Shown in pieces: positions 1 to 5,840 of a stretch of DNA of 16,806 nt; the first letter of the stretch is position 1, and every line of letters begins with the position of its first letter. A program made the position numbers and the translations under genes. The notes beneath the pieces are model-generated. The model was not told the origin of the DNA. It saw only the letters and a list, made by a program, of their open reading frames with translations, and did not search any database. Origin of the DNA: Candidatus Segatella albertsiae (lineage in GTDB: Bacteria > Bacteroidota > Bacteroidia > Bacteroidales > Bacteroidaceae); assembly GCA_002451555.1 (NCBI GenBank), contig DKCU01000011.1, positions 1 through 16,806 on the forward strand. Direction: 5' to 3'.

Positions 1-1590
1 ATCATACCAGAGGATTTCAACTTCGCCTACGACGTGATGGACGAGTGGGCGAAAATCAAGCCCGACCACGTGGCTCTGCTTTGGACCAGCGAGCGAGGCG
101 AGGAAATCCGCTTTACTTACAAGGACTTGAAGGAGCAGAGCGACAAGGCCGCCGCCTACTTCCAAAGCCTCGGCATCGGACACGACGACAAGGTGATGCT
201 CATCTTGAAACGTCACTACCAATGGTGGCTCGCCATGCTCGGCCTCCACAAGATAGGAGCCGTCGCCATCCCTGCCACCCACATGCTCACCAAGCACGAC
301 ATCATCTATCGCAACAATGCGGCTAGCGTGAAGGCCATCATCTGCTGTGGCGACGACTATGTGGTGGAACAGATACAGGAGGCAATGCCGGAGAGCCCTA
401 CCGTCAAGACCTTGGTGAGCATCGGTCCAGACATCCCAGAGGGATTCCACGACTGGATGAAGGAATGGAACGAGTGCGCTCCTTTCGTTCGCCCAGAACA
501 TGTGAATACCAACGAGGACACCCTCTTGATGTACTTCACATCGGGCACGACGGGCGAACCAAAAATGGTGGCACACGACCACCTCTATGCCCTCGGTCAT
601 CTTACCACGGGTGTATATTGGCACAACCTGCACGAGAACTCCATCCATCTTACCGTAGCCGATACTGGTTGGGGCAAGGCGGTATGGGGCAAACTCTACG
701 GGCAATGGTTTGCCGGAGCCACCGTGTTCGTCTTCGACCACGAGAAGTTTACGGCGGATAAGATTATGCGCCAGATAGAGAAATACCACATCACTTCCTT
801 CTGCGCCCCTCCTACCATCTATCGTTTCATGATACAAGAGGACTTCTCCAAGTACGACCTCAGCAGTCTCGAATACTGCACCACAGCGGGCGAGGCGATG
901 AATCCATCCGTGGCTGAGACTTTCCAGAGACTGACGGGCATCCAGATATACGAGGGCTTCGGACAAACCGAGACCACCATGACGCTCGGCACCTTCCCTT
1001 GGATTAAGCCGAAGCCTGGAAGCATGGGCAAGCCTAACCCTCAATACGATGTGCATATCCTCCGCCCCGACATGACGGAATGCGAGGATGGAGAGAAGGG
1101 CGAGATTTGCATCCGCATCGGCGATGACAAGCCACTCGGACTGTTCAAGTATTACTATCGTGACGACAAGCAGACCAAGTCGGTTTGGCACGATGGCTAT
1201 TATCACACGGGCGATATGGCTTGGCGTGACGAGGAAGGCTACTACTGGTTTGAGGGAAGAATCGACGATGTCATCAAGAGTTCGGGCTATCGCATCGGTC
1301 CTTTCGAGGTGGAGAATGCCTTGATGACCCATCCTGCCGTTGTGGAATGCGCCATCACAGGTGTACCAGACCCTATCCGAGGCATGGTGGTGAAAGCAAC
1401 CGTCGTATTGAAAGATGAATACAAGAGCATGGTTGGTCCAGACCTTGTCAAGAAGTTGCAAGACCATGTGAAGCATGAGACAGCTCCTTACAAGTACCCT
1501 CGCATCATCGAGTTCGTGGACGAACTGCCAAAGACCATATCGGGCAAGATTAGAAGGGTCGAGATTAGAGAGAAAGACAATAAGAAGTGA
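1..1590 (+). CDS. AMP-binding acyl-CoA synthetase, 5'-truncated by window edge
   Basis: Activates a carboxylic acid with ATP to an acyl-adenylate and transfers the acyl group to CoA, in the cytoplasm. The frame is open from base 1 (reads IIPEDFNFAYDVMDEW), so the true start lies outside the window; the GTG/ATG codons at 34-39 are internal. Adenylate-forming motifs appear in order: the P-loop-like YFTSGTTGEPKM near nt 532-567, GEAMNP, the YEGFGQTET motif near 949-975, YHTGDMAWRDEEGYYWFEGR near 1201-1260, the hinge region DDVIKSSGYRIGPFEVE, and PKTISGKIRR with the catalytic lysine near 1528-1557. About 529 residues are visible, so perhaps 20-30 are missing. The overall pattern resembles acetyl/medium-chain acyl-CoA synthetases; the substrate cannot be read from sequence. 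The stop at 1588-1590 lies within the first repeat of the downstream space. Confidence 0.9.
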   Translation: MIPEDFNFAYDVMDEWAKIKPDHVALLWTSERGEEIRFTYKDLKEQSDKAAAYFQSLGIGHDDKVMLILKRHYQWWLAMLGLHKIGAVAIPATHMLTKHDIIYRNNAASVKAIICCGDDYVVEQIQEAMPESPTVKTLVSIGPDIPEGFHDWMKEWNECAPFVRPEHVNTNEDTLLMYFTSGTTGEPKMVAHDHLYALGHLTTGVYWHNLHENSIHLTVADTGWGKAVWGKLYGQWFAGATVFVFDHEKFTADKIMRQIEKYHITSFCAPPTIYRFMIQEDFSKYDLSSLEYCTTAGEAMNPSVAETFQRLTGIQIYEGFGQTETTMTLGTFPWIKPKPGSMGKPNPQYDVHILRPDMTECEDGEKGEICIRIGDDKPLGLFKYYYRDDKQTKSVWHDGYYHTGDMAWRDEEGYYWFEGRIDDVIKSSGYRIGPFEVENALMTHPAVVECAITGVPDPIRGMVVKATVVLKDEYKSMVGPDLVKKLQDHVKHETAPYKYPRIIEFVDELPKTISGKIRRVEIREKDNKK

Positions 1591-1618
1591 AGAACGAAGA
1601 GTGAAGAGTGAAGAATTC
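1588..1618. repeat. GAAGAGT-type heptamer repeat, left arm of inverted repeat
   Basis: Two GAAGAGT heptamers followed by GAAGAATTC. Bases 1588-1606 are the perfect reverse complement of 1665-1683 and of 1774-1792, so this arm can pair with either downstream copy. It overlaps the stop codon of the acyl-CoA synthetase gene. Confidence 0.8.
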
Positions 1619-1649
1619 TCTTGCTTTATTGATTAAGGATTTGATATAA

Positions 1650-1690
1650 CAAGGCTATTGGATTCTTCACTCTTCGTTCTTCACTCTTCA
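1650..1690. repeat. 41-nt direct repeat, copy 1 (proB leader)
   Basis: This 41-nt sequence (CAAGGCTATTG followed by TTCTTCACTC-type heptamers) recurs at 1759-1799 with one mismatch (G1661 versus A1770). Both copies carry the complement of the heptamer family seen at 1588-1618. Confidence 0.85.
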
Positions 1691-1758
1691 TTTTACATTA
1701 ATATACATACAACATAAAAATTAATTTTAAGAGCAAGAACCCAAGAGAAGTAGTCCAC

Positions 1759-1799
1759 CAAGGCTATTGAATTCTTCACTCTTCGTTCTTCACTCTTCA
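1759..1799. repeat. 41-nt direct repeat, copy 2 (just before proB)
   Basis: Second copy, 109 nt downstream of the first and ending 12 nt before the proB start codon. It therefore occupies the place where the translation initiation region of proB would be. No canonical TAnnTTTG promoter was seen between the copies. Confidence 0.85.
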
Positions 1800-1811
1800 C
1801 TTACTTAAATC

Positions 1812-2594
1812 ATGGGAAAGCGAATCGTAGTAAAGGTGGGCAGCAACGTGCTGACCCGGGAGGACGGAAAATTGGACGTAACAAGAATGTCGGCAATCGT
1901 TGACCAACTCGTTTGGCTTCGCCGACACGACTATGAGGTGATACTGGTTTCTTCCGGTGCCGTGGCGGCAGGAAGAGCAGAGCATCATGTGGATCATCAC
2001 TTGGACAGCGTGGAGCAACGTCAGTTGTTCTCTGCTATCGGACAGGTGAAACTCGTAGGTTTGTATTACAACCTCTTCCGTGAATACAAGATAAAGATAG
2101 GTCAGGTATTGACCATGAAGGAGAACTTCGGTGCCGAGGAGCAGTACAAGAACCAGGAGGCTTGTATGCAAGTGATGCTGGAGAACGGCGTGCTACCTAT
2201 CGTCAACGAAAACGATACCGTGTGCATCACCGAGTTGATGTTTACGGATAACGACGAGTTGTCGGGCTTGATTGCGAAGATGATGAAGGCCGACACCCTC
2301 ATCCTCCTCACCAACGTCGATGGCATCTACAATGGCGACCCAAGCGACCCGAATACCCGCATCATCCCATCGGTATATTATGACCGAGACATCAGCGAGT
2401 ATATCCAGGCAAGCAAGAGCAGCCACGGCAGAGGCGGCATGACATCCAAGGCTCATACCGCCCAGGAGGTAGCCAACGCCGGCATCAAGGTCATCATCGC
2501 CAACGGCAACACGCCCAACATCCTCGTCAACCTGAAGGAACATCCGATGGAGACCCTCCACACCGAGTTTGTACCAAGACCGAAGGAGAAGTAA
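1812..2594 (+). CDS. proB: Glutamate 5-kinase (short form, no PUA domain)
   Basis: Phosphorylates L-glutamate to gamma-glutamyl phosphate, the first step of proline synthesis; ProA, encoded 1.8 kb downstream, uses the product. The 260-residue protein is a complete amino-acid kinase domain: the glycine-rich start VKVGSNVLTREDGKLD (about 8-23), VSSGAVAAG (about 46-54), the glutamate-binding NENDTV (about 134-139), LLTNVDGIYNGDP and GRGGMTSKAHTAQEVANAGI. The C-terminal PUA domain of E. coli ProB (about 367 residues) is absent: the frame ends with PRPKEK right after the kinase fold. The PUA domain affects feedback control in E. coli, so regulation may differ here. The ATG at 1812 begins the conserved sequence. 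An imperfect hairpin follows at 2616-2660. Confidence 0.95.
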   Translation: MGKRIVVKVGSNVLTREDGKLDVTRMSAIVDQLVWLRRHDYEVILVSSGAVAAGRAEHHVDHHLDSVEQRQLFSAIGQVKLVGLYYNLFREYKIKIGQVLTMKENFGAEEQYKNQEACMQVMLENGVLPIVNENDTVCITELMFTDNDELSGLIAKMMKADTLILLTNVDGIYNGDPSDPNTRIIPSVYYDRDISEYIQASKSSHGRGGMTSKAHTAQEVANAGIKVIIANGNTPNILVNLKEHPMETLHTEFVPRPKEK

Positions 2595-2615
2595 CCTTTC
2601 CTTCCATATACGAAT

Positions 2616-2660
2616 ATCGCCATTATACAATTTGTGTTACAACAATTATGTAATGGCGAT
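2616..2660 (+). terminator. Probable proB terminator hairpin
   Basis: ATCGCCATTA (2616-2625) pairs perfectly with TAATGGCGAT (2651-2660), with further imperfect pairing inside. A T-rich stretch (TAATCTTTAT) follows, but no strict T-run. It lies 22 nt after the proB stop. Confidence 0.55.
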
Positions 2661-2726
2661 TAATCTTTATATATACAGATATACCATAACTACCTTATTA
2701 TCAATGCAAAGATACGACATTCCAAA

Positions 2727-2749
2727 CAATTATAGAAATCCTATAATTG
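2727..2749. repeat. Short inverted repeat upstream of nuclease gene
   Basis: Perfect 9-bp arms CAATTATAG / CTATAATTG with a 5-nt loop, followed by ATTTTCTATAAT. It could be a weak terminator or an operator. It lies about 40 nt upstream of the -33 box of the next promoter. Confidence 0.5.
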
Positions 2750-2790
2750 ATTTTCTATAATATAAACAGAAAGAAAAGCGTAGAGAAACA

Positions 2791-2820
2791 TTGCTTTTTC
2801 AAAAGAAAGCACTATCTTTG
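2791..2820 (+). promoter_or_regulatory. Bacteroidota-type promoter of DUF1016 gene
   Basis: TTGC at 2791-2794 and TATCTTTG at 2813-2820, separated by 18 bp, match the phylum's -33/-7 pattern. The start codon at 2850 lies 29 nt after the -7 box. This gives the nuclease gene a transcript of its own inside the proB-proA interval. Confidence 0.65.
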
Positions 2821-2849
2821 CAGTTTTAAAGAACTAAATCGGATACATC

Positions 2850-3305
2850 ATGGCACAGATAGATAAGATATATGAAGGTGAGGACAAGACGTTGGTCAAA
2901 GACTTGCGCTCCATTGTCAGCAAGGCTCGCAGCAAGGCTTTTGCTGCCGTCAATTATTCCCTCGTGGAAAGAAACTGGAGAATCGGACAACGTATCGTAG
3001 AAGAAGAACAACACGGTGCATCACGTGCAGAGTATGGAAAGCACGTGATAGAAGTGGCTTCGGCTGCACTCACCGAAGAATTCGGAAAGGGATATTCTGA
3101 GACTAATATAAGAACATTTCGGAAGTTTTACTTGAATTTTAGCAATTTACCAATTCAGCAGACACTGTCTGCTGAATTTAAAGGAGCAATTCAGCAGACA
3201 CTGTCTGAGAAATCTTCTTCGCTTCATCAAAAAGTCAGGCAATGCCTGAGCAATCTGAATTACATATTCTGCCTTGGTCTCATTACGAGCGTCTTATCAG
3301 AGTAG
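2850..3305 (+). CDS. DUF1016 N-terminal fragment (first frame)
   Basis: This is the upstream half of the broken nuclease-family gene as it would be translated without a frame change: 151 residues, of which about the first 120 are real DUF1016 sequence. Residues after the second QQTLS repeat (about 3208 onward) do not resemble the family and are read out of frame. The ATG at 2850 sits 29 nt after a good -7 box. The fragment lacks the nuclease core, so it would not be catalytic alone. Confidence 0.6.
   Translation: MAQIDKIYEGEDKTLVKDLRSIVSKARSKAFAAVNYSLVERNWRIGQRIVEEEQHGASRAEYGKHVIEVASAALTEEFGKGYSETNIRTFRKFYLNFSNLPIQQTLSAEFKGAIQQTLSEKSSSLHQKVRQCLSNLNYIFCLGLITSVLSE
3151..3249. repeat. Coding palindromes and 36-nt duplication in DUF1016 linker
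   Basis: A 21-nt sequence at 3151-3171 repeats exactly at 3187-3207. The 36-nt offset keeps frame and gives two 12-residue units starting IQQTLS. The first copy is the left side of a perfect palindrome with 13-bp arms and a 1-nt centre (3152-3178). The second retains a 6-bp-arm core (3195-3207). A third palindrome, TCAGGCA-A-TGCCTGA, lies at 3235-3249 beside the frameshift. All three fall between the N-terminal and nuclease domains. Confidence 0.85.
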
Positions 3306-4006
3306 AAGACAAAAAGGCTCGTGAGTGGTATGCTAAGGAGGCATTCGAACAAGGATGGAGCTATCGCACTCTCAACCGCAACATCAACACCTTATATTAT
3401 GAGCGCCTGCTCATGTCTAAGGACAAGCAACCTGTCATAAAAGAAATGAAGGACAAGACCAAGGAGTATCAGCAAGACAAATTAGAATTCATCAAATCGC
3501 CTGTTGTCTTGGAATTCCTCGGGCTACCAGAGGATACATCCCTCGCGGAATCAAAACTCGAATCCGCCATCATCGACAACTTGGAAAAATTCTTGATGGA
3601 GATGGGAAAGGGTTATGCGCTCGTAGCTCGCCAGCAGCATATCCGAACAGAAGAGAACGACTACTATATCGACTTGGTATTTTACAATTACCTCATCAAA
3701 TCATTTATTCTGGTCGATTTAAAGGTAAATCGCATCACATACCAAGATGTCGGACAGATGGATATGTACTTACAAATGTACGACAACATGAAAAAAGGAC
3801 CCGATGACAACCCAACTATCGGCATCATCCTTTGTGCTGAGACCGACTCGGATGTGGCTCGCTACTCTACCCTCGCCAAGAATGACCAAATGTTTGCTGC
3901 GAAATACAAGCTCTACTTGCCTGACAAGGAAGACTTGCGAAGGGAAATAGAAAAGCAGAAGGAGCTCTATCTGATAGCACACCCGGAAGAAAAGAATAAG
4001 AAATAG
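3242..4006 (+). CDS. DUF1016 C-terminal PDDEXK nuclease-domain fragment (second frame)
   Basis: This 254-residue frame starts at the first ATG (3242) after the frame change and contains the whole nuclease-like half of the family: SHYERLIRVEDKKAREWYAKEA, WSYRTLNRNINTLYYERLL, then the PDDEXK core with YYIDLVFYN (about 141-149) and FILVDLKVNR (about 155-164), and QDVGQMDMYLQMY. If internal initiation at 3242 occurs, it would make a free nuclease domain. The start codon lies inside a 15-nt palindrome (3235-3249) and has no visible ribosome-binding site, so it more likely belongs to one broken gene. Confidence 0.6.
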   Translation: MPEQSELHILPWSHYERLIRVEDKKAREWYAKEAFEQGWSYRTLNRNINTLYYERLLMSKDKQPVIKEMKDKTKEYQQDKLEFIKSPVVLEFLGLPEDTSLAESKLESAIIDNLEKFLMEMGKGYALVARQQHIRTEENDYYIDLVFYNYLIKSFILVDLKVNRITYQDVGQMDMYLQMYDNMKKGPDDNPTIGIILCAETDSDVARYSTLAKNDQMFAAKYKLYLPDKEDLRREIEKQKELYLIAHPEEKNKK

Positions 4007-4054
4007 CAATTTTTTCAGTAACTAACGAGTCAATTATAAGAAACAATAACAAAA

Positions 4055-4104
4055 AGGGTGTGTCATAAGTCGGACAAAATTGATTATGACTTATGACACA
4101 CCCT
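4055..4104. terminator. Long perfect hairpin, terminator or mobile-element remnant
   Basis: AGGGTGTGTCATAAGTC (4055-4071) pairs perfectly with GACTTATGACACACCCT (4088-4104), giving a 17-bp stem with a 16-nt loop, flanked by AAAAA on the left and AATTATTA on the right. The position, 49 nt after the nuclease stop, fits a terminator. A stem this long and the lack of a T-run also fit a miniature inverted-repeat element. Confidence 0.6.
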
Positions 4105-4261
4105 AATTATTAGCCACTTCTATGTTACTGACATTTGATGAGCGACCTATACATTGTTGGTAACGTTATCATGGAACTGAAATCAGCAGACGGTATTTGC
4201 TAAATCTATATTGCATAACTATCCATTTGCATATCAAAAAGGCTCTTTTTCTTGCATAAAG

Positions 4262-4293
4262 TTTGCTTTTATCAATATTTATGCTTACCTTTG
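4262..4293 (+). promoter_or_regulatory. Bacteroidota-type promoter of proA
   Basis: TTTG at 4262-4265 and TACCTTTG at 4286-4293 with a 20-bp spacer match the consensus closely. Transcription would begin near 4299, giving a leader of about 85 nt before the proA ATG at 4385. ProA thus has its own promoter, separate from proB. Confidence 0.75.
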
Positions 4294-4384
4294 CCAACGA
4301 AGTAGCTTCTATATAAAGATGCTTCTACAAGCCATCTTGTAATCTTACAAGAATCTTATCATTAAAAGAAGAAAGGAATAGCGA

Positions 4385-5632
4385 ATGGAACTGAAAGAGA
4401 CTTTCCAAAGAGTGAAGGCGGCAAGCAAGACTTTAGGCTTGCTGACCGATGACAAGCGTAATGAAATCCTGCAGGCGGTGGCTGATGCCATCATCGCCGA
4501 GACTCCTGCACTCCTTGCAGCGAATGCCGAGGACTTGGCCAAGATGGACAAGGCGAATCCGCTTTACGACCGACTGCAACTCACGGAGCAAAGACTCCAG
4601 GACATCGCAGCGGATATGAGACACGTCAGCACCTTGCCCTCACCGCTTGGAAGAATCTTGAAGGACAAGACCCTCGACAATGGCTTGCACCTGCAAAGAG
4701 TAGCCGTTCCTTTCGGTGTCATCGGCATGATTTACGAGTCACGCCCTAATGTAACCTACGATGTTTTCTCCCTCTGCTTCAAGAGTGGAAATGCGTGCGT
4801 ACTGAAAGGAAGCAAGGATGCAACTGTCTCTAACTCAGCGGGTGTCGAACTTATCCACAGGGTGTTGAAAACTTTTGGTGTCAACCCTAACGTGGTGACA
4901 CTCCTCCCTGCCACCCATGAGGCTACGGGCGAGATGCTGAACGCCGTGGGATACATCGACCTCTGCATTCCTCGGGGAGGAAAAAGACTCATCAACTTTG
5001 TTCGCGACACCGCCAAGGTACCTGTCATCGAGACGGGAGCAGGCGTAGTACATTGCTACTTCGACAAGGACGGCGACGCGGAGATGGGCAAGCGCATCAT
5101 CACCAATGCCAAGTGCAGAAGATGCAGTGTCTGCAATACGCTCGACACACTTCTCATCCACGAACAGCGTTTGAACGACCTTCCAACGCTATGCGAAGAC
5201 CTTTCTAAACGTGAGGTGAAGATTCATGCAGATGCCAAGGCTTACGAGGCGTTGAAGGGGCACTATCCTGACACCTTATTATATAAGGCTGAGGAAGGCA
5301 TTTGGTTTACGGAATGGATGAGTATGCAACTTGCCATCAAGACCGTGGCATCGGAAGATGAGGCCCTGGAGCACATCGCCACCTACGGAAGCGGTCATAG
5401 CGAGAGCATCGTATCAAATGATGAGGCTGCCCAGAAGAAGTTTGAAGCTTTGGTAGATGCCGCTTGCGTCTATGTCAACGCTCCTACCAGTTTCACCGAT
5501 GGTTCACAGTTTGGACTCGGAGCAGAGATTGGTATCAGTACCCAAAAGCTTGGTGCTCGCGGACCTATGGCATTGGAGGAAATCACCACTTACAAGTGGT
5601 TGATTACAGGAAATGGCCAGATTCGTAAGTAA
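4385..5632 (+). CDS. proA: Glutamate-5-semialdehyde dehydrogenase (gamma-glutamyl phosphate reductase)
   Basis: Reduces gamma-glutamyl phosphate with NADPH to glutamate-5-semialdehyde, the second step of proline synthesis and the partner reaction of ProB. The 415 residues match the usual family length. Landmarks are the aldehyde-dehydrogenase fold with VAVPFGVIGMIYESRPNVT (about 106-124), SGNACVLKGSKDA (about 134-146), CIPRGGKRLINFVRD (about 194-208), VIETGAGVVHCYFDKDGD, the catalytic-cysteine segment NAKCRRCSVCNTLDTLLIHE with the nucleophile near Cys250, and FGLGAEIGISTQKLGARGPM near the C-terminus. The segment before the cysteine is more cysteine-rich than the common NAKxQRPxxCN form. It has its own promoter, and argF' follows after a repeat-filled gap of 208 nt. 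Confidence 0.96.
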   Translation: MELKETFQRVKAASKTLGLLTDDKRNEILQAVADAIIAETPALLAANAEDLAKMDKANPLYDRLQLTEQRLQDIAADMRHVSTLPSPLGRILKDKTLDNGLHLQRVAVPFGVIGMIYESRPNVTYDVFSLCFKSGNACVLKGSKDATVSNSAGVELIHRVLKTFGVNPNVVTLLPATHEATGEMLNAVGYIDLCIPRGGKRLINFVRDTAKVPVIETGAGVVHCYFDKDGDAEMGKRIITNAKCRRCSVCNTLDTLLIHEQRLNDLPTLCEDLSKREVKIHADAKAYEALKGHYPDTLLYKAEEGIWFTEWMSMQLAIKTVASEDEALEHIATYGSGHSESIVSNDEAAQKKFEALVDAACVYVNAPTSFTDGSQFGLGAEIGISTQKLGARGPMALEEITTYKWLITGNGQIRK

Positions 5633-5637
5633 AGAAC

Positions 5638-5681
5638 GAAGAGTGAAGAGTGAAGAGTGAAGAGTGAAGAGTGAAGAATTC
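5638..5681. repeat. GAAGAGT x5 tandem heptamer repeat
   Basis: Five perfect GAAGAGT units (5638-5672) followed by GAAGAATTC. It begins 5 nt after the proA stop. The same unit and the same GAATTC end occur at 1588-1618, with reverse-complement relatives at 1661-1690, 1770-1800 and, more degenerate, at 11567-11605 and 15968-16003. Confidence 0.9.
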
Positions 5682-5692
5682 AAATGACTCTT

Positions 5693-5740
5693 CTCCGTAC
5701 CAACTCCGTACCATCTCCGTACCAAGTCTATACCAAGTCT
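5693..5740. repeat. 11-nt phased direct repeats upstream of argF'
   Basis: CTCCGTACCA occurs at 5693, 5704 and 5715, an 11-nt period. TACCAAGTCT at 5720 and 5731 continues the same period. The spacing is about one DNA helical turn, so equivalent bases face the same side of the helix. Confidence 0.85.
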
Positions 5741-5751
5741 AGGTTTCTGCA

Positions 5752-5787
5752 AAGTTTGCAAGGTTTGCATGCAAACTTTGCAAACTT
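5752..5787. promoter_or_regulatory. 36-nt dyad upstream of argF' (candidate operator or leader hairpin)
   Basis: Two 18-nt halves around 5769/5770 are reverse complements except at one pair (G5762/T5777, a G-U wobble in RNA). Each half is built of two TTTGCA-type units, and a partly overlapping perfect 13-bp inverted pair joins 5748-5760 with 5770-5782. It ends 53 nt before the argF' start codon. There is no T-run behind it, so a simple terminator is less likely. The binding protein, if any, is unknown. Confidence 0.65.
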
Positions 5788-5840
5788 CTAGGCAGAAAAC
5801 AATAATACAACAGAAATAACAAGTAAAAAATATAAACAAG

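Larger units (their letters stand above)
2850..4006 (+). pseudogene. DUF1016/YhcG-family PDDEXK nuclease gene, frameshifted
   Basis: Two overlapping frames together make one protein of about 385 residues with the DUF1016 architecture. The N-terminal part (2850 to about 3205) holds the helical domain (NYSLVERNWRIGQRIVEEEQ, YGKHVIEVASAALTEEFGKGYSETNIRTFRKFY). The C-terminal part, in another frame (open from 3209), carries LPWSHYERLIRVEDKKAREWY and the PDDEXK-like core (YYIDLVFYN, then FILVDLKVNR, with D and DxK as likely metal ligands). A -1 shift joins them. One lost A in the A-tract at 3229-3233 would explain it, since a sixth A makes the whole gene open. The break lies in a linker made of duplicated palindromes (3151-3249). 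The family is associated with DNA-end processing and restriction-like loci; its role here is unknown. Natural decay, phase variation and sequencing error cannot be told apart from one sequence. Confidence 0.75.
4007..4384. other. Intergenic region between nuclease gene and proA
   Basis: This gene-free stretch of 378 bases holds a 17-bp-stem inverted repeat (4055-4104) and a good promoter (4262-4293). It also has a 12-nt copy of the proA start sequence at 4171-4182, which opens only a nine-codon frame before a stop. No small gene or RNA was recognised in the remainder. Confidence 0.7.

Noticed and set aside
1588..1800. CRISPR-like array from the repeated 41-nt units
   Set aside because: Only two direct copies, no regular spacers, and the repeat is itself made of simple heptamers.
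2707..2714. Minus-strand TATCTTTG-like box in the proB-nuclease gap
   Set aside because: No -33 element at a suitable distance and no minus-strand gene behind it.
3228..3236. Programmed -1 frameshifting joining the two DUF1016 halves
   Set aside because: The zero-frame codons there are CAA AAA GTC, which do not form a good slippery heptamer such as A-AAA-AAG, and no clear downstream pseudoknot was seen; simple base loss is more likely.
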